From NCBI GenBank assembly GCA_028101545.1, contig JAOHKZ010000015.1, forward strand, positions 1-47,055: 47,055 nucleotides of DNA, written 5' to 3'. Below are positions 7,726-16,702 of the stretch, one piece after another. The position numbers were made by a program, and so were the translations under genes. The stretch is from Opitutales bacterium. Lineage in GTDB: Bacteria > Verrucomicrobiota > Verrucomicrobiia > Opitutales > Seribacteraceae. Every line of letters starts with the position of its first letter. Position 1 is the stretch's first letter. The notes below the pieces were generated by a model. It made no database searches and was not told the origin of the DNA. It worked only from the letters and a program-made list of their open reading frames with translations.

Positions 7726-9096
7726 TTAAAGTCGAATACGGGCGGTAAGAAGTAGGTTGCGAATTGATTCCAGGTAGCGAGCAACTCTTGCTTGTGGAGA
7801 AATTTCCTGTGCTCTTTCTAAAAGCCTTACAGCTTTTTCGTAGTCCCGGATGGATACAAGCATTCTTCCGTGTTCAATAAGAGCACTCACTTCAATATCC
7901 TCAATTTTAGAGGCTCTTTCGAAGTAAAGCTCGGCAAGTGTATGGTCCTGTTCATTCCATGCGTGTTGTCCAAGCATGATAAGGGCTTTTCCTTCCAATG
8001 GATGTTTGGCAACGACATCTTTGAGAATGTCAAATGATTCTTCCGGTTTACCCGTCGCTTTAAGTACTTCAGCTTTAAGTAACAAAACATCCTTTTCATT
8101 CTGAGGTGAATAAGATTGGCCAAAGGTTGCTTCAATTTTTTCCAGGTATGAAAAGCAATCCGAGTAGGAACCACGGTTCATCAGAATACTTGCGACTCGG
8201 ACATATTTTTGAATCGGTAGTTTTTCATTATCTGCAATTGCCCGTTCATAATTCTTAAGTGAAAGTTCGTAAAGATTGAGGTTGTGGTAAAGATCACCAA
8301 GACGAATAAGATCATTATTATTTAAATTCCCCATTCTTCGCAAAGCTTCCAGGGCAACGGCTGCATCCTTTTCATTACCCAAACCCTGTAGTGCTGAGGC
8401 CCGGGCACGATGGCAAAAAACATTTTCCGGTTCCTGGGAAAGAAGTTCATCAAGAAGGGCAAGTGCTTCGGGGAAGCGACTTGTTTCGAGAAGACAATTT
8501 ACCAAGCCATTACGGGCATCCTTGCTTTCTGGAAACAACAGGATTCCCATCCGATATGCATTTTCCGCTGAAACGAACTTTTCTAGTGCATAATAGCAGT
8601 AACCTAGAGCGACATAGGTAACGCCATCACCTTCACCCAAGCTAATTGATTTAGAAAAACTTGAAGCAGCTTCTTCATACTGCCCCAAGCCCAACTTAAC
8701 AAAACCGAGGTTTTTATGGGCTCTCAAAAAGGAGGGAAATTTTTGAATAGCGGTATTGTAGGATTCTGAGGAACGAGTAAGGCGTCCGCGTTGGTAGTAC
8801 ATTGTAGCCAAAGCGAAATCTAAAGCAGCACTTGATTCTGAATTCAATTTTTTTTCCAAGTATATGATCGCTTCATCCATTTGGTTCTCGGCTTTAGCTA
8901 TTACTTCTCGAAGAATTGTTTGTTCCGTTTTACTGTATCTTGGTTCCACTTCAGTACGGAATCCATAGTCCCCCATGAAACTTCTAACGAAATTTGGATT
9001 ATTCCAAAAGTCTTGAGTCAGTTCATAGGATGGTGCATTACTCCAAGTGGAATTGCAGGCTTGGAGAATTAAAAAGCATAAGATTATTTTTTTCAT
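7726..9096 (-). CDS. TPR-repeat lipoprotein of the TonB2-type operon
   Basis: A 456-residue protein made mainly of tetratricopeptide repeats (about residues 70-440), with recurring A-x-x-x-L-G-x-x-x-x-x-x-x-A-x-x-x-Y/F patterns. The N-terminus MKKIILCFLILQAC is a lipoprotein signal with the lipobox L-Q-A-C (Cys14). A TPR protein closes many gammaproteobacterial TonB2-type operons of the order DUF3450-ttpC-exbB-exbD-tonB, and this gene holds exactly that position. It starts at ATG 9096, overlapping tonB as ATGA. It probably scaffolds the TonB complex or its receptor at the inner face of the outer membrane; that placement is inference. Confidence 0.85.
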   Translation of the reverse strand: MKKIILCFLILQACNSTWSNAPSYELTQDFWNNPNFVRSFMGDYGFRTEVEPRYSKTEQTILREVIAKAENQMDEAIIYLEKKLNSESSAALDFALATMYYQRGRLTRSSESYNTAIQKFPSFLRAHKNLGFVKLGLGQYEEAASSFSKSISLGEGDGVTYVALGYCYYALEKFVSAENAYRMGILLFPESKDARNGLVNCLLETSRFPEALALLDELLSQEPENVFCHRARASALQGLGNEKDAAVALEALRRMGNLNNNDLIRLGDLYHNLNLYELSLKNYERAIADNEKLPIQKYVRVASILMNRGSYSDCFSYLEKIEATFGQSYSPQNEKDVLLLKAEVLKATGKPEESFDILKDVVAKHPLEGKALIMLGQHAWNEQDHTLAELYFERASKIEDIEVSALIEHGRMLVSIRDYEKAVRLLERAQEISPQARVARYLESIRNLLLTARIRL

Positions 9097-9779
9097 TGTT
9101 CTAGTAAGCTGTAACGAATGGGTAAGTAAAACTGGACCTTAACAGGTTCGCCATTTCTTGTGGGGGCTTCGTAAAATGAACTTTCTGCGGCTTTTTTTGA
9201 TGGTTCGATAAAATCTGGATGAGTGGAGGAAACGACTTCCAAAACCTCTACTTTTCCAATTTCATCGATTTGAATGAGGAGTTTGACTTCACCCTCAAGC
9301 CCTCTTCTTTTTAGATTTGTAGGGTAGCGCAATATACCTCGCTTAAGAACACTAGGATTTCGGTCCAATTCATGGAGAGCAAATACAAGTTCTCCTTCGA
9401 AACCACCAGCGGCGGGATTGAAATCATTTAATGAAAACTCAGCTTTGAAATCACCTGGGCCGACCTCAAGGTTGGCGGAGAGAGATTCAATTTTAAGAAT
9501 GGGTGACTTTGTTTCCAATGGTTGAGGAACAGATTGTGTTCTAATTATTTCCTCTGTTTTTTTCTCTAATTTTGTTTTGGGTGGAGGGGGCAGTTTCAAG
9601 GGGACAGATTCAACCTCACGTAAAATCCATTCTTCATTTCTAACAAATTCAGAAAGGGGTAAAAGGAAGAACAGACCAAGGGAAACCAAGATTGAGCAAG
9701 CCAAACTTTTTTTGGCTCCATTACCTCTTGTTTCTGACTCAATACCGGGAACCCAATCGATTGCAGATGTTTCCTTCAT
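9093..9779 (-). CDS. tonB: TonB energy transducer
   Basis: A 228-residue TonB-like protein. It has a short cytoplasmic tail, one membrane anchor (about 27-45, ACSILVSLGLFFLLPL), and a short Pro/Lys-rich linker (LKLPPPPKTKLEKK). The C-terminal TonB domain (about 145-225) shows the usual Y-P-x-x-x-x-x-R-x-x-x-G-x-V and a closing Y-L-P-I-R-Y-S-L. The periplasmic linker is shorter than in E. coli TonB, as in TonB2-type proteins, which act together with a TtpC partner. It couples the proton motive force from ExbB/ExbD to TonB-dependent outer-membrane receptors; no receptor lies in the window. It overlaps the preceding exbD and the following TPR gene, each as ATGA. Confidence 0.88.
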   Translation of the reverse strand: MKETSAIDWVPGIESETRGNGAKKSLACSILVSLGLFFLLPLSEFVRNEEWILREVESVPLKLPPPPKTKLEKKTEEIIRTQSVPQPLETKSPILKIESLSANLEVGPGDFKAEFSLNDFNPAAGGFEGELVFALHELDRNPSVLKRGILRYPTNLKRRGLEGEVKLLIQIDEIGKVEVLEVVSSTHPDFIEPSKKAAESSFYEAPTRNGEPVKVQFYLPIRYSLLEQ

Positions 9780-10177
9780 TTTGAATCTACAGAGAGTTTG
9801 ACCGCTTTGGCTCCTGCTAATAAAGCTTGGTCCATTACTTGAGTTGCCAAACCTGCCTTTGCACCTTTGGACACTTGTATGATGACGGATGGAGCTTCAT
9901 TGGTTGAAAAATTACGAACTTGGGGAGCAACTCCTTCTAAGCCAATAGAAGAGCCATTTGTCATAACCTGACCCGAGCCGGGTAAATTAAAAAATAAAGG
10001 AGGCTTGGGGATATCTGATTTTGAATTTGAATCCTTGTATGATGATGAAATTCCAACTTCATTAACAAAAGAAGTGGCGACAATAAAAAAAATCAGCAGG
10101 ATGAAAACCATGTCAATTAAAGGTGAAACATTAATTTCAGTCTGCTCAGCTTGATGGTTAATCAGATTTTTTCTCAT
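9776..10177 (-). CDS. exbD: ExbD/TolR-family protein, second copy
   Basis: A 133-residue biopolymer transporter subunit with one transmembrane helix. The motif INVSPLIDMVFILLIFF places the conserved proton-pathway Asp at residue 22. The rest is the periplasmic domain. The start is set at ATG 10177, which overlaps the stop of the first exbD; an upstream start would run through that gene. Its periplasmic half, with a Gly/Pro/Asn-rich stretch near 50-75, is unlike that of the other copy, so this is not a recent duplicate. Confidence 0.9.
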   Translation of the reverse strand: MRKNLINHQAEQTEINVSPLIDMVFILLIFFIVATSFVNEVGISSSYKDSNSKSDIPKPPLFFNLPGSGQVMTNGSSIGLEGVAPQVRNFSTNEAPSVIIQVSKGAKAGLATQVMDQALLAGAKAVKLSVDSK

Positions 10178-10578
10178 CTGTTTTTTAAAGTTGCTAGAGA
10201 AACAGAGCGGGCAACCTTTTTGGCTTCCAATACAAGTTTTGTGAGAACGGTTGCATCTGCCCATTTATCGACCTGAATGACAACGGGTTTATCTTTATCT
10301 TTAATCGCAAGTCTTATTAAAGGGGAGACTTCAGATAGTTCCACAATTTCGCCGGAATGAAAAATTTCACTTTTTTCTGATAGTGCAAATAAAACTGAAT
10401 TTTTTTGGAGGGAAGATGCATTTTGAACTTTTGGTCTCGAAACATCGACTCCAGGAAGGGATATAAAGGTAGCAGAAACAATAAAGAAAATCAGCAGAAT
10501 AAAAACTACATCAATCAAGGGTGAGACATTGATTGCACTGTCCTCATCATCTATACTGGATCTTCTGCGCAGTTTCAT
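10174..10578 (-). CDS. exbD: ExbD/TolR-family protein, first copy
   Basis: A 134-residue ExbD. An acidic/basic cytoplasmic tail (MKLRRRSSIDDEDS) precedes INVSPLIDVVFILLIFF with the conserved Asp at residue 23, then a periplasmic domain with the family pattern P-V-V-I-Q-V-D-K-x-A. It is coupled to exbB by an ATGA overlap and to the second exbD the same way. Two different ExbDs beside one canonical ExbB could form a hetero-dimeric plug in the ExbB pentamer. Confidence 0.92.
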   Translation of the reverse strand: MKLRRRSSIDDEDSAINVSPLIDVVFILLIFFIVSATFISLPGVDVSRPKVQNASSLQKNSVLFALSEKSEIFHSGEIVELSEVSPLIRLAIKDKDKPVVIQVDKWADATVLTKLVLEAKKVARSVSLATLKNR

Positions 10579-11180
10579 TCGGTTGTTTTAAGGGGTCTTA
10601 TTTGGCGTAGGGAAATACTTTCAAGCCGATTGACGCAGTGTAGCCAGTCTTTCTTTTTGCGTTTTAGTAAATGAGAAAAAGCCAGGGCTGGTATTGCGAC
10701 AAGAAGTCCGGCCTGTGTGGTAACAAGCGCCTCAGAAATCCCACTCGCAATAAGGTCCATTTTGTAGTTGTCCTGCATGCTTAAACCATCAAATGTTCTG
10801 AGCATTCCTCCAACGGTTCCGAGAAGCCCAATTAAAGGAGAGGCCGTTGCGAGTACGAGAAGAAATCTAAGCCTGCGGTTAAGGTAAGAAGCATCTGAAT
10901 TCCTTACCTGCTCAAACCTTTTTTGGGTTTCTTTGGAATCCTGATGGTTCCCCATACAGTAATGCATAATTTGATTAACCCGTCCACCGCCACGAAATGC
11001 ACCCCATTTTTCCCTTGGAAATGATTGCAGATCCCGTGGTATTATGGTTTTAAGCCGAAACCAAAGGTCAAAAGCAATGTAATATGTATAAAGGGAAAGA
11101 ATAGCTAAAGTGGGCATGAGCATTCCACCTTTTTGCCAAACTAAAGTTGCTTGCTCCCACAGATCAAGAATCGGATTCAT
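10575..11180 (-). CDS. exbB: ExbB/TolQ/MotA-family proton channel subunit
   Basis: A 201-residue canonical ExbB with an N-terminal membrane span (about 18-38) and two C-terminal spans. Family blocks are A-S-P-L-I-G-L-L-G-T-V-x-G-M and G-I-S-E-A-L-V-T-T-x-x-G-L-L-V-A-I-P-A. It forms the pentameric stator channel around ExbD. The start at 11180 lies 17 bases inside the upstream ttpC-like gene, so translation is probably coupled. Confidence 0.93.
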   Translation of the reverse strand: MNPILDLWEQATLVWQKGGMLMPTLAILSLYTYYIAFDLWFRLKTIIPRDLQSFPREKWGAFRGGGRVNQIMHYCMGNHQDSKETQKRFEQVRNSDASYLNRRLRFLLVLATASPLIGLLGTVGGMLRTFDGLSMQDNYKMDLIASGISEALVTTQAGLLVAIPALAFSHLLKRKKKDWLHCVNRLESISLRQIRPLKTTE

Positions 11181-12597
11181 TGCTAGAATCTTTCAGATTA
11201 TCGCTTTTATTTTCCTGTGTTAGGCGGACAAGTCGACCGGAAAAACCTTCCATTTTTGATATAATACCCTGTAACCTTCGGGTTAGTAATGCATGTACGA
11301 TAAGGGCAGGTATGGCTGTGACTAAACCAAATTTGGTAGTGACAAGGGCTTCAGAAATACCCCGTGCTAATTCACTATTTTCTGGATTGGCAAAGTTTGT
11401 AATTTGCCTAAACACATCAATCATTCCAGTAACTGTGCCCAGTAGACCAAGAAGGGGGGCAGTAGCTGCAGTTACTGCAATAAGGGGAAGTGCTTTCTCA
11501 AGTTTTACCTGAACATCAATAATTGTTTCGTATAGAATTTCTTCAAGAATTTCGGGGCTTTTTCCCTGGTATCCTTTGGCCGTTTTTCTAAGCAATTCAA
11601 AGGGACCTTTAAATTCGGTATCCAAGGATGCTGCGGATTTAGGCAGTTGAACCTGAATAATTTGAATGGCTTTCATAATTGCAATAACGAGGGAGAGCAG
11701 TGCAAAAAATAAGATCGGATAAACCCAGATTCCGCCTTTTTGCAGTTCTTCCAATGGATTCAGTTCCCCTTCTTCCATAACAGATGCTTTTCCCAATGTG
11801 GGGTCGAGTGGAAGAGTGACCGTTTCGAGATCCGAAGATTTAGGGCTAAGGGCATCAATAATTAAAGCCGAAGTATCTGGGGAAGCTGACCTTATTCGAG
11901 CCGGCTCAAGTTTTAGCACTGAACTTGAGGAAAGTCCCTGAGAGTGTGACTGTTTGTTTGAGTGACCACCTTCTAAAAAACCAGTTGAACCATCATTCCC
12001 CGCGAAAAATATGACAGGTCCGATAGACCAAAATTTACCCGCTTCACGGCTGCCTTCGGGGGGAACAATTGCATTACTCGAAAAGGAGATACCACCAGCA
12101 GTTTTTTGAATTGCTTCAATAGAAAGAGACATAGCACTAAAAGCAGAATTCAAGGAATCCATGCGAGAAACACTTTGTTTTAAACTAAGGAGAATAGCAG
12201 ATAATTTCTGGGACCACAGGGTTTGCTCTGCAGGTGGGGTTGTCTGATGCCAACTGGTAATATAATCCCTTAATAAATCCAAGCTGTAATCGAGTTCATT
12301 TTCACTTTCTTTAACCTCTTGTTCTAACTGAAGCAGGCTGGCCTCACGATTATCCCGAAGACGAAGGTGATGCTCAAGTTGAGTCCGCAGTTTTTTTGCC
12401 TTTGCTTCCAATGCAGTGACCCTTCGGGCAATCGGAATTTTTTCCTCTTCAATTGAGTTTCTCAACTCAGCCAATTGCACAATTGCTTCCTGGAGGTCAG
12501 TCTTGGCTTCGTTGCGAACTGAATCAATTGATTGAGCCAGCAGAAAAGAGGGCATCAAAGAGAGTCCAAGAGCAAAAATAAATGAAACTTTTTTCAT
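11164..12597 (-). CDS. TtpC-like long ExbB homologue with periplasmic coiled coil
   Basis: A 477-residue protein. It has a signal peptide (MKKVSFIFALGLSLMPSFLLA), a periplasmic coiled coil rich in Glu, Lys and Leu (about 25-160), a less ordered segment, and a C-terminal MotA/TolQ/ExbB domain (about 290-460). That domain holds A-P-L-L-G-L-L-G-T-V-T-G-M and G-I-S-E-A-L-V-T-T-x-F-G-L-V-T-A-I-P-A. This architecture and the gene order match TtpC of the Vibrio TonB2 system, which is required in addition to ExbB2/ExbD2 there. It shares one base (TAATG) with the upstream DUF3450 gene. Confidence 0.9.
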   Translation of the reverse strand: MKKVSFIFALGLSLMPSFLLAQSIDSVRNEAKTDLQEAIVQLAELRNSIEEEKIPIARRVTALEAKAKKLRTQLEHHLRLRDNREASLLQLEQEVKESENELDYSLDLLRDYITSWHQTTPPAEQTLWSQKLSAILLSLKQSVSRMDSLNSAFSAMSLSIEAIQKTAGGISFSSNAIVPPEGSREAGKFWSIGPVIFFAGNDGSTGFLEGGHSNKQSHSQGLSSSSVLKLEPARIRSASPDTSALIIDALSPKSSDLETVTLPLDPTLGKASVMEEGELNPLEELQKGGIWVYPILFFALLSLVIAIMKAIQIIQVQLPKSAASLDTEFKGPFELLRKTAKGYQGKSPEILEEILYETIIDVQVKLEKALPLIAVTAATAPLLGLLGTVTGMIDVFRQITNFANPENSELARGISEALVTTKFGLVTAIPALIVHALLTRRLQGIISKMEGFSGRLVRLTQENKSDNLKDSSNESDS

Positions 12598-13361
12598 TAT
12601 TTAATGTTTGCTGGGACGGGTAGTGGAAGTTTTATAAAGCGTGGGAGAGCCCGGTTTTCCATCATTGATACTCCGGTGGTAATTTCCTTGGCCAATTCAT
12701 CTTGTCTAGTCCATTGCCACCCGTTTTTTTCGGGATTCCCCCAACCCGCAACCGTTCCAGAATCGTTTACAAAGTAAGCCACTCCCAATCCAAAATAAAG
12801 AACTCTGAATTCGCGCGATTTTTCATCATCTAAACTAAACTCCTGTCTTTCCACATGAACAGAGCGATGAAAAAGATGAATGCTTTGCAATAGGGCAACG
12901 CTAGCCTCCAAACGCTTTTTCAGGGGTAGGGGATTCTTTAACTGAGAATCTATTTTTTCATAAAATATGGATAGTCGGTCACGAAGTGGGGTGGGTAAGA
13001 GTTTTTCAGTATTCTTAACTTCTTTTTCAATTTTTTGCATACCTTCGTAATAAAGAATGGAGGCATTTTGTGCTTTTTCTTTTCGATTGCTCAGATCGGA
13101 TCGTTGTTTTGCGGCTCCTATATTTTCTTCCTCAAATTGAAGTAATTTTTCCTCCAAATCAGTAATTTCTTTACCTAAGGCATCTTCGAGGTCCGTAAGG
13201 GCAGATTTTTCTGATTTCCAATTATTCTTTTCTTCGGAAATCAACTGTTTTGTCTTCACCCATTCTGCAATCATTTGATGTGTTTCCTTAACTTGTGCAC
13301 CGAGAAAACCAAGCAGAGTAGGAAATAAGACCAGGGGTATAAAAAATTTTAAACGAAACAT
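12597..13361 (-). CDS. DUF3450-family periplasmic coiled-coil protein, first gene of the TonB2-type operon
   Basis: A 254-residue protein with a signal peptide (MFRLKFFIPLVLFPTLLGFLGA), a long charged coiled coil (about 25-125) and a C-terminal domain with the motif F-G-L-G-V-A-Y-F and G-W-x-W-x-x-x-x-E. This is the DUF3450 pattern, a family that regularly precedes ttpC-exbB-exbD-tonB. Its function is not established; a periplasmic partner of TtpC is the usual guess. The 85-base gap to gatB upstream contains only a short 6-bp dyad, so transcription may continue from the gat genes or start here. Confidence 0.85.
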   Translation of the reverse strand: MFRLKFFIPLVLFPTLLGFLGAQVKETHQMIAEWVKTKQLISEEKNNWKSEKSALTDLEDALGKEITDLEEKLLQFEEENIGAAKQRSDLSNRKEKAQNASILYYEGMQKIEKEVKNTEKLLPTPLRDRLSIFYEKIDSQLKNPLPLKKRLEASVALLQSIHLFHRSVHVERQEFSLDDEKSREFRVLYFGLGVAYFVNDSGTVAGWGNPEKNGWQWTRQDELAKEITTGVSMMENRALPRFIKLPLPVPANIK

Positions 13362-13446
13362 GATATAAGGTGGCTCACATTAAATATTTTCAATGCAAAA
13401 TCAAGTCCTTTTTGAGACTCGGTCTCATTTACTGCCCTATGGGAAT

Positions 13447-14910
13447 TTAATTTGAAAGAAGGCGACGTAATATTTCGTCTACGACTTTTGGGTTTGCCTG
13501 TCCCCGGGTAGCTTTCATGACCTTGCCCTTGAGAGCGTTAATTGCACCTTCTTTTCCCGCTTTAAATTTTTCTGCTGCATCAGGGTCATCTTGTATGGCT
13601 TGTGCACAATGAGATTCTATTTCACCCTCATCTGATTTCACTTCCAATCCTTTTTCTTTCACTAAAGTTGAGGGAGATTTTCCTGTGGAAAACATTTCAG
13701 GGAAAAGTTCCTTTGCTACATTGTTGGAAACACTTCCGTTTTCTATTAGCTCAACTAGTTCAGCCAAATGCTTAGGAGGGATCGGGCAGTCATTTAAGGA
13801 AATTGATTTTGTTTCGTCTTTACTACCAGCTGATAGCTCACGAAGCAGATCGTTGACCACCCAGTTACCAATTTTTCGAGGATTTTTCGCAAGTTTATTG
13901 GCTTCCTCAAAATATTCGCATAGTTTTAAATCGGGACATAACGCTGAAGTAATAGAGTAGGGAAGGTTCAATTCATCCATATACCTTCTTTGTTTGTCGA
14001 AAGGCTTTTCAGGAATTTCATTCCTGATTTTATCGATCCATTCCTGTTCAATTTTAACCGGCATTAGATCCGGGTCAGGGAAATAGCGATAGTCATGTGC
14101 CATTTCTTTGGATCTCATTGGAGTGGTGTATCTCTGTTCCGGATTCCATCTCCGTGTTTCCTGAAAAATTTCTTCCCCTTGCTCCATTGCCTTTATTTGG
14201 CGTTTGATCTCGTATTCAACTCCGTTTTTTACGCCTGAAATGGTGTTAAGGTTTTTCAATTCAACTTTTGTGCCTAATTTTTCCGTACCAACGGGACGGA
14301 TGCTAATATTTGCGTCGCATCGAAGTTGTCCTTTTTCCATATCACATGAAGAAATACCGGTGTAAATTAACGAATTTCTAAGAGAAGTAAGATATGCAAA
14401 AGTTTCTTCGGGAGAAAAGAGGTCAGGCTCGCTTACGATTTCGAGTAACGGTGAACCAGCTCTATTATAATCGACCAGACTGTCATTTTCAAAATGAGTT
14501 AATTTACCCACATCCTCTTCAAGATGAATTCTGGTCAGTTGAACAATACGATGTTTTCCCATGACGGCCGGAGAATCTCCGGGCATTTCAATTTCCACTT
14601 CTCCGCCTTCGCAAATAGGTTGGTCAAATTGAGAAATCTGATAATTCTTGGGCATGTCTGGATAGAAATAATTTTTTCTGTCCCATTTACATGTGTCTGC
14701 AATCTTACAACCAAGAAGAAGACCAACCTTAATCGATTTTTCAATGGCTTCGAGATTCATCACAGGTAATGCACCTGGTAATCCAAGTACAACTGCATCG
14801 GTCAGCGAGTTCGGTTCCTTACCATACCCACAAGGTACCCTGGTGAACATTTTGGAATTGGTTTCAAGTTGAACATGAACCTCGAGCCCAATAACTGCTT
14901 CGTATTTCAT
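13447..14910 (-). CDS. gatB: Asp/Glu-tRNA amidotransferase subunit B
   Basis: GatB binds the mischarged tRNA and transfers ammonia from GatA to Glu-tRNA(Gln) or Asp-tRNA(Asn). The 487-residue protein starts at MKYEAVIGLEVHVQL (ATG 14910, AAGGA about 12 bases upstream); a longer start at 14949 would overlap gatA and add no conserved sequence. Family blocks are N-S-K-M-F, D-R-K-N-Y-F-Y-P-D-M-P-K-x-Y-Q-I-S-Q-F, H-L-E-E-D, D-Y-N-R-A-G-x-P-L-x-E-I-V-S-E-P-D and Y-R-Y-F-P-D-P-D. The C-terminal YqeY-like tail is present. The gat genes follow pheT directly. Confidence 0.97.
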   Translation of the reverse strand: MKYEAVIGLEVHVQLETNSKMFTRVPCGYGKEPNSLTDAVVLGLPGALPVMNLEAIEKSIKVGLLLGCKIADTCKWDRKNYFYPDMPKNYQISQFDQPICEGGEVEIEMPGDSPAVMGKHRIVQLTRIHLEEDVGKLTHFENDSLVDYNRAGSPLLEIVSEPDLFSPEETFAYLTSLRNSLIYTGISSCDMEKGQLRCDANISIRPVGTEKLGTKVELKNLNTISGVKNGVEYEIKRQIKAMEQGEEIFQETRRWNPEQRYTTPMRSKEMAHDYRYFPDPDLMPVKIEQEWIDKIRNEIPEKPFDKQRRYMDELNLPYSITSALCPDLKLCEYFEEANKLAKNPRKIGNWVVNDLLRELSAGSKDETKSISLNDCPIPPKHLAELVELIENGSVSNNVAKELFPEMFSTGKSPSTLVKEKGLEVKSDEGEIESHCAQAIQDDPDAAEKFKAGKEGAINALKGKVMKATRGQANPKVVDEILRRLLSN

Positions 14911-14918
14911 CGGATTTA

Positions 14919-16397
14919 TTATTCCTTTACCAGGCTTGGTGTTACGCACCCAAACTTATGTTCTCGATCATAAGCATGAGCAATGGACAAAAGAGAACTT
15001 TCCTCAAAGGCTCGCCCGATCAATTGTAAACCTATTGGGAGGTTTCCCTTAGTGAAACCGCAGGGAACTGAAATGGCGGGAAGTCCCGCTAAATTAGTTG
15101 AAATAGTATAAATATCACTTAGGTACATGGATATTGGATCATCACTTTTTTCACCAAATTTGAATGCTGGAGTTGGTGCAGTGGGAGTCAAGATTGCGTC
15201 CACTTCCTTAAAAACTCGATTGAAATCCTCTCTAATAAGAGTTCTCGTTTTTTGAGCTCGTAAATAATACGCGTCGTAATATCCACTACTTAATCCATAC
15301 GCCCCCAAAATGCATCTTCTTTTAACCTCTTCCCCAAAACCTTCCCCCCGGCTTTTGGCATAGACATCAATTGCATTTTGAGCTCGATCACTACGGGTGG
15401 TGTAGCGAATCCCATCATAGCGAGCTAAGTTGGAGGAAGCTTCTGCAGTAGCAATTACATAATACACGGGGACCGCCAGATCGGTTGTTGGGAGAGACAC
15501 TTCAACAATTTCATGCCCCTGGTTGCGGTAAAATTCGACTGCAAGATTGACTGCATTTCTAACTTCATCGTCCATGCCCTCTCCAAAATATTCCTTGGGC
15601 AATCCTAATACACACGGTTTGAGTGATTGGTTGATAGCAGACGAGTAGGAGGGAATTTCTGTGGGAAAGCTAGTAGAATCAAGAGGATCATGACCAGAAA
15701 TAATTTCGAGTAGAAGTGCAGTATCTTCAACCGTTTTAGAGAATGGGCCAATTTGATCAAGAGAGGATGCGAATGCAGCCAATCCATAACGGGAGACCAT
15801 TCCATAAGTCGGTTTCATTCCAACTACTCCACACAGGGATGCCGGTTGCCGAATGGACCCGCCGGTATCCGAACCTAAGGTTAAGGGGGCTTCGCGAGCA
15901 GCAACTGCTGCTGAACTTCCACCACTGCTACCACCCGGGACGCAATTTAAATCCCAGGGGTTTCGAGTTGGCCCATATGCCGAGTTTTCTGTAGAGGACC
16001 CCATTGCAAATTCATCCAAATTTAAACGACCACCTATTACTGCACCTGCATCCTTCAGTTTTTTAGTAACTGTGGCATCATAAGGAGAGATATAGTTTTG
16101 TAGAATCTTACTCGCAGCAGTCAGGGGTTGCCCTTTGACAGAAATTACATCCTTAAGAGCAACCGGAATTCCGTCCAATGGGCCAAGTGAGTTTCCTTTC
16201 TCTCTTCTTTCATCGGACGCCCTAGCCTGGGCTAGAAAGTCTTGATCATCACGATGGAGAAAAGCGTGTACCTGTTCATCAACTCGATCAATTTGACTTA
16301 GGCAAGCCTGAGCAATTTCCACCGAACTAACTTCTTTGTTCGCGAGCAAATGCGAAAGATCGAAAGCGGTTTTTTCAACTAATGCACTCGAACTCAT
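14919..16397 (-). CDS. gatA: Asp/Glu-tRNA amidotransferase subunit A
   Basis: GatA is the amidase-signature glutaminase that feeds ammonia to GatB. The 492-residue length is normal. The Lys-Ser-Ser catalytic triad is intact: Lys82 (VALKDVISVKG), Ser157 (PGGSSGGSSAAVAA) and Ser181 (DTGGSIRQPA). Presence of GatCAB indicates that this organism makes Gln-tRNA and/or Asn-tRNA by the indirect transamidation route. It lies 3 bases downstream of gatC and 8 bases upstream of gatB. Confidence 0.98.
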   Translation of the reverse strand: MSSSALVEKTAFDLSHLLANKEVSSVEIAQACLSQIDRVDEQVHAFLHRDDQDFLAQARASDERREKGNSLGPLDGIPVALKDVISVKGQPLTAASKILQNYISPYDATVTKKLKDAGAVIGGRLNLDEFAMGSSTENSAYGPTRNPWDLNCVPGGSSGGSSAAVAAREAPLTLGSDTGGSIRQPASLCGVVGMKPTYGMVSRYGLAAFASSLDQIGPFSKTVEDTALLLEIISGHDPLDSTSFPTEIPSYSSAINQSLKPCVLGLPKEYFGEGMDDEVRNAVNLAVEFYRNQGHEIVEVSLPTTDLAVPVYYVIATAEASSNLARYDGIRYTTRSDRAQNAIDVYAKSRGEGFGEEVKRRCILGAYGLSSGYYDAYYLRAQKTRTLIREDFNRVFKEVDAILTPTAPTPAFKFGEKSDDPISMYLSDIYTISTNLAGLPAISVPCGFTKGNLPIGLQLIGRAFEESSLLSIAHAYDREHKFGCVTPSLVKE

Positions 16398-16400
16398 TGG

Positions 16401-16700
16401 CTAGTCTTCCACCACTTTGGGTACCAAAATCTGTTCATTCCTGGATTTAGGAGCATTTTGTAAAGCAAGGTCTACTGAAAATGGTTTTTTAGCTGTATCC
16501 TTATCCCAAACATTGTATCTAGGAAATGCATGGGCAGTGGGTTCAACCCCTTCCACATCGACCTCCTGTAATTTTTCAAAATATTTCAAGACATCTCCCA
16601 ATTGACCGCGAAATTTTTCCTTTTCCTTTTCGCTCAACTCGATCCTGGCAAGGTTTGAGACATAATCAATGTCCATTGGGTTGGGTTCTGATTCGCTCAT
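16401..16700 (-). CDS. gatC: Asp/Glu-tRNA amidotransferase subunit C
   Basis: A 99-residue GatC, the small belt that holds GatA and GatB together. Typical features are the N-terminal V-x-x-L-A-R-I-E-L-S-E-x-E, F-x-x-Q-L-G-D-V-L-K-Y-F-E-K-L, and the later V-E-P-T-A-H-A. The start at 16700 lies two bases after the pheT stop, so the gene belongs to the same transcript; an internal ATG at residue 9 is a possible alternative. Confidence 0.95.
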   Translation of the reverse strand: MSESEPNPMDIDYVSNLARIELSEKEKEKFRGQLGDVLKYFEKLQEVDVEGVEPTAHAFPRYNVWDKDTAKKPFSVDLALQNAPKSRNEQILVPKVVED

Positions 16701-16702
16701 TA

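Noticed and set aside
11147-11512. 121-codon plus-strand frame opposite ttpC/exbB
   Set aside because: Shadow of well-supported genes; composition reflects the reverse complement of membrane helices.
13413-13427. 6-bp hairpin TGAGAC/GTCTCA between gatB and the DUF3450 gene
   Set aside because: It is followed by A-rich sequence in the direction of transcription, so it is not a convincing terminator.
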